DNA of 64,000 nt from the NCBI GenBank assembly GCA_045117995.1, contig JBGUOH010000003.1:124001-188000 (forward strand), written 5' to 3'. The stretch is from RUG14515 sp045117995 (GTDB lineage: Bacteria > Bacillota_I > Bacilli_A > RFN20 > CAG-826). Under the pieces are notes generated by a model. The model did no database searches, was not told the origin of the DNA, and saw only the letters and a program-made list of their open reading frames with translations. The first letter of the stretch is position 1, and every line of letters begins with the position of its first letter. This document shows, piece by piece, positions 25,378 to 34,142 of the stretch. Both the position numbers and the translations under genes were made by a program.

Positions 25378-25958
25378 TGATTACAGTTTTATTAGATTCC
25401 TCAAACACCAACCTTTCAGTTGGCATTGCTAAAGATAACCTCTTATTGGAATACATTTCTTATGAAGCTTGGCAAAGACAATCAGAATATATGATTGTGG
25501 AACTCAATAAGCTTTTAGAGAAACACAACATCCAAAAAGAAGACATCAAAGAAGTCATTGTCGCTAAAGGTCCTGGCTCATATACAGGCGTTCGTATTGC
25601 GATTACAATCGCGAAAACAATCGCGGTCGCTTTAGACGCCAAACTTTATGCAGTTAGTTCCTTAAGAGTGCAAAAAGATGGTGTACGTCCATCGATTTGT
25701 TTAATCAACGCGAGAAGTGGTCGTTCTTACGTCGGTGTGTATGAAGACCAAAAAATCTTACTTGATGACTGCATCATGAAAAACGATGAAGTCATTAGCT
25801 ACATTAAAGATCATCCAGACTACAGTGTCTGTGGTGAAACCAAATACTTAAACATTGAAGGCGTGATGGCTAACAATCTTCAAGAGATGTTAAATCTTAA
25901 AGATTCGTTAGAATCTATTAACCCACTTTCATTGAAACCAGTGTACATGAAGGACTAA
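25377..25958 (+). CDS. tsaB: tRNA t6A complex protein TsaB
   Basis: 193 residues, slightly short for TsaB. It begins VLLDSSNTNLSVGI and has VIVAKGPGSYTGVRIAITIAKTIA (seen in pieces GPGSYTGVRI and AKTIA), the ASKHA-fold signature. The metal/nucleotide residues are incomplete, as is normal for this non-catalytic partner of TsaD. It lies between tsaE and rimI, the usual order in Firmicutes. Confidence 0.93.
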   Translation: MITVLLDSSNTNLSVGIAKDNLLLEYISYEAWQRQSEYMIVELNKLLEKHNIQKEDIKEVIVAKGPGSYTGVRIAITIAKTIAVALDAKLYAVSSLRVQKDGVRPSICLINARSGRSYVGVYEDQKILLDDCIMKNDEVISYIKDHPDYSVCGETKYLNIEGVMANNLQEMLNLKDSLESINPLSLKPVYMKD

Positions 25959-25959
25959 T

Positions 25960-26433
25960 ATGCAAAACCTATTCGTGAACATTAGAGAAGCTAAAATTGA
26001 TGATCTTAAAGCCATCATGGAAATTGAAGGATTATGCTTTCCTCATGGGGCTTGGAGAGAAGAGAATATCCTTTATGAATTAAAGGAAAATCCTGTTGCT
26101 CATTTCTGGGTCATTGAACTCTCAATTAATAACGAACAAGGCTATCAAGTTGTGGGCTTCTGTGATTATTGGGAAACATTCGATAGCGCCACTATCTGTC
26201 AAATCGCTGTCCATCCATATTTACAAAGAAAGCAATTAGGTTCAGCGATGATGGATGAAATCTATAACGACTGTTACGCTAAGAAAGTTAGAACACTAAC
26301 TCTTGAAGTCAGAACCAATAACGAACCCGCAATTAAGTTCTATAAGAAACACGGTTTCGAAATCGAAACAACCAAACCGCATTATTACGATAACGGTGAT
26401 GATGCATATTACATGATTTTACAGGTGAAATAA
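25960..26433 (+). CDS. rimI: Ribosomal-protein/TsaD-cluster N-acetyltransferase RimI
   Basis: 157 residues, GNAT fold. Motif A is QIAVHPYLQRKQLGSAMM (Q/RxxGxG/A acetyl-CoA loop), and LEVRTNNEPAIKFYKKHGFE is the terminal GNAT block. RimI acetylates the N-terminal Ala of ribosomal protein S18 in E. coli; in Firmicutes it is routinely encoded between tsaB and tsaD. The gap to each neighbour is one base. Confidence 0.9.
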   Translation: MQNLFVNIREAKIDDLKAIMEIEGLCFPHGAWREENILYELKENPVAHFWVIELSINNEQGYQVVGFCDYWETFDSATICQIAVHPYLQRKQLGSAMMDEIYNDCYAKKVRTLTLEVRTNNEPAIKFYKKHGFEIETTKPHYYDNGDDAYYMILQVK

Positions 26434-26434
26434 C

Positions 26435-27454
26435 ATGGCATTAATATTAGCAATAGAATCAAGTTGTGATGAAACAAGTGTTGCGATTACTAAGGATGGT
26501 AAACTCCTTTCTAATGTCATCAACACACAAATAGAAGTCCACCAAAAATATGGTGGTGTTATGCCTGAGATCGCTTCTAGACTTCACTGTGAGAATATCT
26601 CATTAGTCTTAAAAGAAGCTTTAGAAAAGGCAAACGTTAAATTAGAAGACATCGATGCCTTCGCTGTTACAAGAGGCCCAGGTCTTATTGGTGCGCTTCA
26701 TGTAGGCATGCAATGCGCTAAGACATTAGCAATGCTCTATAAGAAACCATTAATCCCAGTCCATCACTTAGCCGGACACATTTACGCTAACGAATTTAAC
26801 GAAGAACTTAAGTTCCCAATGTTAGCGGTTGTCGTCAGTGGTGGTAACTCTGAACTCGTCATTATGAAAGACCATATGACATTTGAAATCATTGGTGAAA
26901 CTAGAGATGACGCGATTGGTGAATGTTACGATAAAGTCGCTAGAGTCTTAGGTCTTCCTTATCCAGGTGGCATTCCGATTGATAAGTTAGCTAAAGAAGG
27001 TGAACATACATATCATTTACCAACACCATTAAGTGGTGAACATACATATGATATGTCTTTCTCTGGTCTAAAGACCAATGTCATTAATTTAGTGCATAAT
27101 CTAGAGCAAAAAGGCGAAAAAATAAGAGTGGCCGATATGTGCCGTAGCTTCCAAGATGTCGCTGTCGGTATGGTCATCTCAAGAGCAGTCAAAGCTATTA
27201 AAGAATATAACGTCCAACAAGTCGTTCTCGCGGGTGGTGTCTCCGCTAACTCATACTTACGTGCAGAGATGCAAAAAGAGTGTGATAAATTAGGCGCTCA
27301 CATCATCATTCCACCAATGTGGTGCTGCACAGATAATGCAGCAATGATTGCAAAGGTCGCTGAACACTTGTATGATATGAAGGTTTTCGCTGGACTAGAT
27401 TTAGGGGTTGATCCTAACTGGTCTATCGAAAAATGGAATGAATTCCAAAATTAA
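26435..27454 (+). CDS. tsaD: tRNA N6-adenosine threonylcarbamoyltransferase TsaD
   Basis: 339 residues. ILAIESSCDETSVAI opens the ASKHA fold. The metal ligands are His111 and His115 in HHLAGH. GPGLIGALHVG and VVSGGNSELV are the nucleotide loops, and the C-terminal CTDNAAMIA supplies the last metal ligand. This is the catalytic subunit of t6A37 synthesis. It is the last gene of the cluster. A short hairpin (27463-27479) without a T-run follows, then asnS. Confidence 0.96.
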   Translation: MALILAIESSCDETSVAITKDGKLLSNVINTQIEVHQKYGGVMPEIASRLHCENISLVLKEALEKANVKLEDIDAFAVTRGPGLIGALHVGMQCAKTLAMLYKKPLIPVHHLAGHIYANEFNEELKFPMLAVVVSGGNSELVIMKDHMTFEIIGETRDDAIGECYDKVARVLGLPYPGGIPIDKLAKEGEHTYHLPTPLSGEHTYDMSFSGLKTNVINLVHNLEQKGEKIRVADMCRSFQDVAVGMVISRAVKAIKEYNVQQVVLAGGVSANSYLRAEMQKECDKLGAHIIIPPMWCCTDNAAMIAKVAEHLYDMKVFAGLDLGVDPNWSIEKWNEFQN

Positions 27455-27506
27455 GATGACAAAGTTATCTTAGATAACTAGAATAGTTAATAAGGAGCAT
27501 AGTATT

Positions 27507-28898
27507 ATGGAACCTATGAAAATTACCAATTTCGAACTCTATGACATCGTCCTTAACGGCGACCAAGAAGAGATTAATTCCTTAGAAACATTAGAACTTG
27601 AAGGCTGGGTCAAAACCAACCGTGATAACGGTTCTATCGGTTTCGTGGAATTTAATGACGGCACATACTTCAAGAGTGTGCAGTTAGTATATAACGATAA
27701 GTGCGCTAATCACGACATCTTATCAAGCCTTAAAACTGGTGCGGCTATTAAAGTCACTGGTAAATTAGTTTTAACTCCAGAAAACAAACAACCATTTGAA
27801 ATCGCTGTGGAATCCTGTTCTTTAGAAGGTGATGTCGCTGATGACTATCCACTTCAAAAGAAGAGACACAGCTTTGAATTCTTAAGAGAAATCGCCCACA
27901 TTAGACCAAGAGCGAATACTTTCCAAGCGGTCTATCGTGTGAGAAGTGTTCTTTCCTTCGCGATTCATGAATTCTTCCAAAATAATGGTTTCATTTATGT
28001 CCACACACCATTAATCACCACTAACGATGGTGAAGGTGCTGGTAACGTCTTTGACGTTGTCACACACGACACAAAAGATCCAAACAGCTTCTATGGCCGT
28101 AAGGTTAACTTAACAGTTACTGGTCAATTACACGTTGAACCATTCGCCTTAGCCTTTAGAGACGTTTATACATTCGGTCCAGCCTTTAGAGCGGAACACT
28201 CCAATACAGTCCGTCACGCTTCTGAATTCTGGATGGTGGAACCAGAAATGGCGTTCACTGATTTAGAAGGTAACATGAATGTTATTGAAGACTGTGTCAA
28301 GTTCTGCATTAACTACATCATGTCTGCTTGCCCACAAGAAATGGAATTCTTCAACAACATGATTGATAAGACATTATTAGAAAGACTCAATCACGTCGCT
28401 AATAGTGACTTTAAGAGAATGACATACACTGAAGGTGTTGAACTCTTAAAGAAAGCGGTCGCTGAAGGCCATAAATTCGAAAACAATAACATCGAATGGG
28501 GTATGGACTTACAAAGTGAACACGAAAGATATCTCACTGAAGAAATCGTTAAAGGCCCATTATTCTTAACCGATTATCCAAAAGAAATCAAAGCCTTCTA
28601 TATGAGAGAAAACGATGATGGTAAGACCGTTGCCGCTTGTGACTTATTAGTCCCAGCCGTTGGTGAACTCGTCGGTGGTTCTCAAAGAGAAGAAAGATAT
28701 GACATCTTACTTAAGAAGATGCAAAAACTCGGTAACGATAAGGAATTGGATTGGTACTTAGACACCCGTAGATACGGTGGCTGCAAACACTCTGGTTTCG
28801 GTATCGGATTTGATAGATTATTAATGTACATTACCGGTATGCAAAATATCCGTGATGTCCAACCATATCCAAGAACAAGCAATAGCATTAAATACTAG
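27507..28898 (+). CDS. asnS: Asparagine--tRNA ligase
   Basis: 463 residues, full length. An N-terminal OB anticodon-binding domain (LEGWVKTNRDNGSIGFVEFNDG) is followed by the class II catalytic core: motif 2 TFGPAFRAEHSNT and motif 3 SGFGIGFDRLLMYI. It charges tRNA-Asn. AAGGAGCAT precedes the ATG by nine bases. No T-box is seen upstream. A 50-residue membrane peptide gene follows after 11 bases. Confidence 0.96.
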   Translation: MEPMKITNFELYDIVLNGDQEEINSLETLELEGWVKTNRDNGSIGFVEFNDGTYFKSVQLVYNDKCANHDILSSLKTGAAIKVTGKLVLTPENKQPFEIAVESCSLEGDVADDYPLQKKRHSFEFLREIAHIRPRANTFQAVYRVRSVLSFAIHEFFQNNGFIYVHTPLITTNDGEGAGNVFDVVTHDTKDPNSFYGRKVNLTVTGQLHVEPFALAFRDVYTFGPAFRAEHSNTVRHASEFWMVEPEMAFTDLEGNMNVIEDCVKFCINYIMSACPQEMEFFNNMIDKTLLERLNHVANSDFKRMTYTEGVELLKKAVAEGHKFENNNIEWGMDLQSEHERYLTEEIVKGPLFLTDYPKEIKAFYMRENDDGKTVAACDLLVPAVGELVGGSQREERYDILLKKMQKLGNDKELDWYLDTRRYGGCKHSGFGIGFDRLLMYITGMQNIRDVQPYPRTSNSIKY

Positions 28899-28909
28899 GA
28901 GGTAACGCC

Positions 28910-29062
28910 ATGATAGAAGAAGTTGTCGATAGTGAAAAACTTGCCCGCAAGGCACGTCTTAAAACACGTCTATTATGGATCGTTATTGCGCTAGATATCC
29001 TCATCTTTGGATATGCGGCTTACGAGATAATAGCCATTATCATTAAGTTATTGAATAACTAA
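28910..29062 (+). CDS. Small single-span membrane protein
   Basis: 50 residues. A perfect AGGAGGTAACGCC site precedes the ATG, which supports it being translated. The first 20 residues are charged and basic (KLARKARLKTR), followed by one hydrophobic helix (about 21-46, LLWIVIALDILIFGYAAYEII). It follows asnS by 11 bases and ends at a strong terminator, so it is the tail gene of that operon. The function is unknown. Confidence 0.7.
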   Translation: MIEEVVDSEKLARKARLKTRLLWIVIALDILIFGYAAYEIIAIIIKLLNN

Positions 29063-29068
29063 AAAAAG

Positions 29069-29093
29069 AACCTCTCATTCGAGAGGTTTTCTA
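29069..29093. terminator. Bidirectional terminator
   Basis: AACCTCTC / GAGAGGTT stem with ATTC loop, T-rich on the right and A-rich on the left, between converging genes. Confidence 0.88.
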
Positions 29094-29762
29094 TTATTGT
29101 TGCACTGGTTGATTGCTTGTAGGTGGTGTAGGAGTGTTTTGATCATAGTTATCAAGACTCTTTTCAAACACTTTCTTAGAGAGCTTAATGCCACGGATTG
29201 TTCTCGCTAAATACGCTTGCGCCGCAATCATGTACCAAGTACCACCAACGACGACACATGGAACATAAATATATGACCAGATAGCTTCAGCAGCGAAGTG
29301 TGGTTGATTCGCTAACTTTGGCCAATCAGAGATGACTTTCCATTTACCAAAGAATGTGGAATAGATACTTGGATCAGAGAAGTCCCAGGTGAATAATAAT
29401 GTACCAAAGCCGTTAGTAGTGTTGAATGGATCATATGTCCAATCTTTAACAATAGCGTTTCTAATACAAATAGTAGCCACACCCACGAGAATGATAATAA
29501 TACCAATCCAGGCTTGCTTAATGAATAAACGGATATTCTTTTTCGCCGCGTACATTCTTAATTGATGTGGTGTTTTAACAATGTGATTGGTAACAACATC
29601 ACTCACTAAGGTATCGCATTTCTTACCTTGCCATTTCATGGTTCTAATCATGATTGAGCCAATGACACCGATAAGAACAAAGATAATGATAATGATGAAA
29701 AGAAGGGCGATAAGCACTCTTTTGTCATTTTCCGTCATTTTAATCATTAAGTTTAAGTTCAT
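29094..29762 (-). CDS. Membrane protein of unknown function
   Basis: 222 residues with three clear hydrophobic segments (about 15-38, 84-106, 165-190) and a Pro/Gln/Thr-rich tail (TPTPPTSNQPVQQ). No family was recognised. It follows the next reverse-strand gene by eight bases and is probably the last gene of a three-gene membrane operon. Confidence 0.55.
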   Translation of the reverse strand: MNLNLMIKMTENDKRVLIALLFIIIIIFVLIGVIGSIMIRTMKWQGKKCDTLVSDVVTNHIVKTPHQLRMYAAKKNIRLFIKQAWIGIIIILVGVATICIRNAIVKDWTYDPFNTTNGFGTLLFTWDFSDPSIYSTFFGKWKVISDWPKLANQPHFAAEAIWSYIYVPCVVVGGTWYMIAAQAYLARTIRGIKLSKKVFEKSLDNYDQNTPTPPTSNQPVQQ

Positions 29763-29770
29763 CGTTTACC

Positions 29771-30454
29771 TCAATCATCAAATTTAATATTTACACCGTT
29801 ATCGGTGCTGTCTTCATAATCATCAGCGTCCGCGTAATCGTTGTTACCTTTTGGACGATAGACTTCTAAGATTTCATTGCTTTCATCTCTCATAGGAGGT
29901 TCATCATTGAATGGATCTAAGAAATCAGAGAGTGGTGCGTCATCCGCTTCTTCATCAGAAATTAGTTCTTCTGGTTCAGGTTCTGGCTCTGGCTCAGGCA
30001 TACGTGGTGCTGGCATAGGAGCAGGTTGTGGAGCGGGTGCTTCATATTTTGGTTCTTCTTGGAAGCAAGCTTGTTCAACACTTTGTGGTTCTGGTTGTGG
30101 AGCTGCCTTAACTATGGGAGCCACCTCAGGTTCTTCTAAAAAGGCATTTTCATCATAGACTTCTTCGAAGATTAAGTTGCTTTGTTGATTTTGAATTGGA
30201 GTGGCTTGTGGAACTGGTTGGGGTTGTGGATTTCTCGCAGCTTCTTCCGCTTCTCTTTTTAAACGTAACTCTTTATCTTCAGGTAATTCAGGGAAGAACT
30301 TCTGACCGGTAAAGAAGTAGAAAATAGATTTAAATAATTGGAAGATAAACGCTAAAAGGCCAATCACCGCGAAAAGTGCCAAAACTACGAGGAAGAATGG
30401 GCACAAAATGACATATAAGATACCGCGTCCGAACGCCTTGAGTAAATCTACCAT
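29771..30454 (-). CDS. Membrane-anchored acidic Pro-rich protein of unknown function
   Basis: 227 residues. The first 50 residues contain one or two hydrophobic segments (ILYVILCPFFLVVLALFAVIGLLAFIF in total). The rest is low-complexity and cytoplasm-type: Lys/Arg/Glu (60-75), then repeated Pro-Glu, Pro-Gln and Pro-Ala stretches (to about 180), then Asp-rich. Such tails resemble those of cell-division or envelope scaffold proteins, but no domain supports a function. It is the middle gene of a reverse-strand membrane trio. Confidence 0.55.
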   Translation of the reverse strand: MVDLLKAFGRGILYVILCPFFLVVLALFAVIGLLAFIFQLFKSIFYFFTGQKFFPELPEDKELRLKREAEEAARNPQPQPVPQATPIQNQQSNLIFEEVYDENAFLEEPEVAPIVKAAPQPEPQSVEQACFQEEPKYEAPAPQPAPMPAPRMPEPEPEPEPEELISDEEADDAPLSDFLDPFNDEPPMRDESNEILEVYRPKGNNDYADADDYEDSTDNGVNIKFDD

Positions 30455-30466
30455 AGTAATATTATT

Positions 30467-31360
30467 TTAAATATTAGAACCTTTATTTAGCAAACAATTT
30501 TGGAAGAAACTTGTAATTGCAATTCCAAGAGGGAATAAACCAAAGAGCGTAAAGCCCATTGGTTTACTAATTTTAGTGAAGAATAAAACAAATAAGATAA
30601 ACATCACTAATTCAGAAACTCCTAAGATGACATACACTAATGGTTTCTTACAAGGAATGATGTTAAAGAGTAAAAACATCCCAAAATAGAACGATAAAGC
30701 GATGAACGCTAAGGAAGGTGCTCGATAGGTGAAAGCGAATATTAAACCAATCACCAAACAGGCTAATAATCCTAGTATATAAGGAATAAAAGAATTGACA
30801 CGTGTATTAGTTTCGATACCAATTTTCTTAATTTCGGTTAATAAAACAAAGTGAGTTAATGAGCACTGAGTTAAGGCAATAAAGAGGATAAATAAATGCA
30901 TCAACTCATCTTTATAGGCGAAATCATTAAGCTTAAAGATTGTTAAGAATGTATAAACGATATCAGCGTTACTTAACAAATTGATTAATGGAATAAAAGC
31001 ATAAGTCAAAACCACTTCAATCAAAGTGGAACATAAGATCATCCAGAAAGGATTAAACTTCTTATCTAAAAGCACACCGATAACAAAGCCAGAGATAATC
31101 GCTGGAACTATATAGAAAATCGTATCAACGATATTGAATATCAAACATAAGCCAATACTCGCTATGGCGTAGATAACGTAGTATCTCTTTTGACAGAAAT
31201 AAGAGACAACCGCACTGATAAATGGTAATAGCAAAATAAGCAAAATCATCATAAACGGCACATAAGTATCAAGGACAATAAAAATTAAGTTAATTGCCGT
31301 CATGATAGCCATGTAGGTAATGTTATGAACTAACGATGTTTTTTTGCTAAAAAGCGCCAT
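30467..31360 (-). CDS. Eight- to nine-span membrane protein (possible DUF2232-like)
   Basis: 297 residues, nearly all hydrophobic segments separated by short loops. The layout recalls YybS/DUF2232 or ECF S-component folds, but I see no decisive motif. It heads the reverse-strand trio. The reverse strand has TAAAAT six bases before its ATG and no Shine-Dalgarno, so it is a leaderless candidate. Its promoter overlaps that of the divergent lipoprotein gene. Confidence 0.5.
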   Translation of the reverse strand: MALFSKKTSLVHNITYMAIMTAINLIFIVLDTYVPFMMILLILLLPFISAVVSYFCQKRYYVIYAIASIGLCLIFNIVDTIFYIVPAIISGFVIGVLLDKKFNPFWMILCSTLIEVVLTYAFIPLINLLSNADIVYTFLTIFKLNDFAYKDELMHLFILFIALTQCSLTHFVLLTEIKKIGIETNTRVNSFIPYILGLLACLVIGLIFAFTYRAPSLAFIALSFYFGMFLLFNIIPCKKPLVYVILGVSELVMFILFVLFFTKISKPMGFTLFGLFPLGIAITSFFQNCLLNKGSNI

Positions 31361-31416
31361 ACAATTATTTTACATTTCTTGTGAACAAAAATAACAAAAA
31401 CTCTTATACTTTTTAT

Positions 31417-31863
31417 ATGACATCTCGTTTGCTATTCGTTTCGCTAACGAGTCTAGCGATAGTGGTCTCTTGCTCACCATCAAGGGAAACCACGAATAAC
31501 AAAAACGTCATTGAACAAGAAGAAATCATTAAAAACCAATCAATTTCATGGTTTGATGCCCTGAATCAAAAGGAAAATAACTACATAATTTTTGTTTATT
31601 CAGAAACCTGTGGTTATTGTCACGATATGATGGATGAAATCATAGATTTCGCTAAAAGTGAGATTTTGGTAACTTACTTTATTAATAGCCAAATTTATAA
31701 AGTCCCAATCAGTAATGAAATTAAAGAAAATATCGCTGACATCAATCAACTTAGTATCTTAGGCACACCAACCATCATTGAAATAGATAACAAAATAGTG
31801 GTTAACAATATCGCAGGTATCGATAAGTGTTTAAATTTTCTTATCGATAAAAGAATGAGTTAG
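31417..31863 (+). CDS. Thioredoxin-like lipoprotein
   Basis: 148 residues from ATG 31417. A GTG 36 bases upstream in frame would put a hydrophilic stretch before the signal peptide and was rejected. The signal ends in a lipobox-like VVSC (Cys19). The mature part has SETCGYCHDMMDE, a CxxC redox motif, and a cis-Pro loop GTPTIIEID, both typical of thioredoxin-fold thiol oxidoreductases. It probably acts on extracytoplasmic thiols. TATACT at 31405-31410 is six bases before the ATG with no ribosome site. Confidence 0.75.
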   Translation: MTSRLLFVSLTSLAIVVSCSPSRETTNNKNVIEQEEIIKNQSISWFDALNQKENNYIIFVYSETCGYCHDMMDEIIDFAKSEILVTYFINSQIYKVPISNEIKENIADINQLSILGTPTIIEIDNKIVVNNIAGIDKCLNFLIDKRMS

Positions 31864-31866
31864 ATA

Positions 31867-31912
31867 TTGCATGTACGTGCTTTTCTTTGTTAATATATTG
31901 TTAACAATATAT
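31867..31912 (+). promoter_or_regulatory. pcrA promoter with 20-bp palindrome over the start codon
   Basis: TTGCAT (31867-31872), 18 bases, TAATAT (31891-31896). ATATATTGTTAACAATATAT at 31893-31912 is a perfect palindrome covering the -10, the expected start site and the first two bases of the ATG. No Shine-Dalgarno is present. Confidence 0.55.
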
Positions 31913-34142
31913 GAATTATCAAAACGAATTAAACGAAAATCAATTTGAGGCTGTCACTACTGAAGCCCAACACGTCCGTATCATCGCTGGTGCGGGAAGT
32001 GGTAAGACACGTGTTTTAACATATCGTATTTCCTACCTTATTAGTGAGATGCATGTTTTACCATGGAAAATTTTAGCCATTACCTTTACCAATAAGGTCG
32101 CTAATGAAATGAAATCCAGAGTGGATAAAATGCTTCCACAAATGAGCCAAGACTTAACTATTAGAACATTCCATAGTTTCGCAGCCTATTTCTTACGTCA
32201 TGAAATATCTGTGATTGGTTTCCCTGCTTCTTTCACCATCTTGGATGAAGAAGATCAAACCAAATTAGTGAAAGATATCGCCGCGACATTAGGTTTCAAA
32301 AGAGGCGATAAGATTGTCGGTAAAGCCTTGGGTTATATAGGTAAACAAAAGCTATTAGGCAAATATCCTGATGACATTAAGATTGTTAATCAACAATTTG
32401 AAGATGAAAAAACATGCTTAGAAATCTATCAAATCTATGAAGAAGAAAAATATAAAAACTACTCCTTAGACTTTGATGATTTATTACTCCAAACAAACTA
32501 TATCTTAGAAAACTTCCCAGATATCCGTTATAAATGGCAAGAGAAGATTGACCATATCCTAATCGATGAATTCCAAGACACTAATGATACTGAATGGAAG
32601 ATGATTAGCCTACTTCAAAAACCATTCACCTCTTTATACGTAGTGGGTGATCCAGACCAAACAATCTATACCTGGAGAGGGGCTAACCAAAACATCATCT
32701 TGGATTTAAATAAAAAATATCCAGACATGATTACCATTGTTTTGGATAGAAACTACCGTAGTACACAAGCAATCTTAAATGCTGCTAATAAATTAATCGC
32801 TCATAATAAGCTTAGAGTAACTAAGAACTTATACACTAATGAATTAGGTGGTGAACCAATCACCGTCAACTGTTCACCTTCTGGTAGATTAGAAGCGGAT
32901 TATGTCGCTAGAGAAATCAAGAAACTAAAAGACTATGGTGGTTATAACTATAGTGATATTGCTTTACTCTATCGTTCTAACTACATCACCATGGACTTTG
33001 AAGCGGCTTTAACCCGTTATCAAATACCATATAAGATCTTTGGTGGCACCAAGTTCTATCAAAGAAGAGAAATTAAAGACGTCTTAGCATACTTCCATTT
33101 AATTGTGAATACGAAAGATGATATCTCTTTCTCACGTATTCTAAACGTGCCAAAGAGAGGCTTTGGTGAAGCTTCTGAAAACTTATTAAAAGAAGAAGCT
33201 AATAGAGCGAATAAATCCATGTATGAATATATCGAAGATGTTGATCCAAAAGATTCAGAAATTAAAACATCTTTAGTTAATTCTCTTAAGAGCATGGTCA
33301 AACTTATTGATATCGCTAGAGAAGATATTAAAAAGAACGAAGAAGTGTTCTCTAAAATCTTAGAGGATATGATTTGGTCTGTTGGCTATCAAGAGCACTT
33401 AAGAAAAGAAGATGACGGTGATGAACGTATCGAAAACGTTAAAGCCTTATTCGAAGATATCCGTCACTATTTAAAAAATAATCCATCATCCACATTCGAT
33501 GAATATTTACAAAATATTGCTTTATTAAGCGCACAAGACGAAATCATTGATGGTGACCATGTCACCTTAATGACTGTCCATACCGCGAAAGGCTTAGAAT
33601 ACCCAGTGGTCTTTGTTTTAAGATTCAACCAAGGTGTCTTCCCTAACCAAAGAGCAATGCTTGAAGGTGGCTATATTGCCATGGAAGAAGAAAGAAGATT
33701 AGCCTATGTCGCTATGACAAGAGCGAAAAAGAAACTCTATCTCACCTTAGCCATGGATTATTCCTATGTCTTACAAGGCAGCTTAATCCCTTCCCAGTTC
33801 TTAAAAGAATCTGGTAATGAAGTGGTGCAGAATAGAGATAATATGTTCCATAGTGGACCACGTCTTCAACCACAAAGACCAAAGGTGTATCATTTTAATG
33901 ATGGCGATCATTTAGATTTTGAAAGAGAAGAAAAGAAACCAAGCGTACCTATTTTTGACGATGTCACTAATGATGTGACCGATTGGAAAGTTGGAGATAT
34001 TGTTATTCATAAAAAGCTTGGCAAAGGTGTTGTTATTGCCTTAGAAGGCGACGACATCATTAAAGTCAATTTCGAAGAACATGGAGAAAAATCAATTTTA
34101 GGAACCCATCCAAGTGTTTCTAAAGGAGGACACGAAGCATGA
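31911..34142 (+). CDS. pcrA: ATP-dependent DNA helicase PcrA (UvrD/Rep family)
   Basis: 743 residues, full length for PcrA. Walker A is AGAGSGKT (Lys32), motif II LIDEFQDTN, motif III VVGDPDQTIYTWRGA, motif IV RNYRST, motif V TVHTAKGLEYPVVF and motif VI RRLAYVAMTRAKKKLY. The C-terminal tail GDIVIHKKLGKGVVI is the PcrA RNA-polymerase-binding Tudor-like element. It unwinds DNA in repair and plasmid replication. It overlaps ligA by four bases, the classic Firmicutes pcrA-ligA unit. Confidence 0.96.
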   Translation: MNYQNELNENQFEAVTTEAQHVRIIAGAGSGKTRVLTYRISYLISEMHVLPWKILAITFTNKVANEMKSRVDKMLPQMSQDLTIRTFHSFAAYFLRHEISVIGFPASFTILDEEDQTKLVKDIAATLGFKRGDKIVGKALGYIGKQKLLGKYPDDIKIVNQQFEDEKTCLEIYQIYEEEKYKNYSLDFDDLLLQTNYILENFPDIRYKWQEKIDHILIDEFQDTNDTEWKMISLLQKPFTSLYVVGDPDQTIYTWRGANQNIILDLNKKYPDMITIVLDRNYRSTQAILNAANKLIAHNKLRVTKNLYTNELGGEPITVNCSPSGRLEADYVAREIKKLKDYGGYNYSDIALLYRSNYITMDFEAALTRYQIPYKIFGGTKFYQRREIKDVLAYFHLIVNTKDDISFSRILNVPKRGFGEASENLLKEEANRANKSMYEYIEDVDPKDSEIKTSLVNSLKSMVKLIDIAREDIKKNEEVFSKILEDMIWSVGYQEHLRKEDDGDERIENVKALFEDIRHYLKNNPSSTFDEYLQNIALLSAQDEIIDGDHVTLMTVHTAKGLEYPVVFVLRFNQGVFPNQRAMLEGGYIAMEEERRLAYVAMTRAKKKLYLTLAMDYSYVLQGSLIPSQFLKESGNEVVQNRDNMFHSGPRLQPQRPKVYHFNDGDHLDFEREEKKPSVPIFDDVTNDVTDWKVGDIVIHKKLGKGVVIALEGDDIIKVNFEEHGEKSILGTHPSVSKGGHEA

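Noticed and set aside
27463..27479. Terminator between tsaD and asnS
   Set aside because: AGTTATC/GATAACT hairpin without a T-run; asnS is probably partly cotranscribed.
29877..30158. Ser/Gly-rich forward frame
   Set aside because: It is the antisense image of the Pro/Glu low-complexity tail of the reverse-strand gene.
31381..31416. GTG start for the thioredoxin-like lipoprotein
   Set aside because: The stretch includes the -10 box TATACT and gives a hydrophilic extension before the signal peptide.
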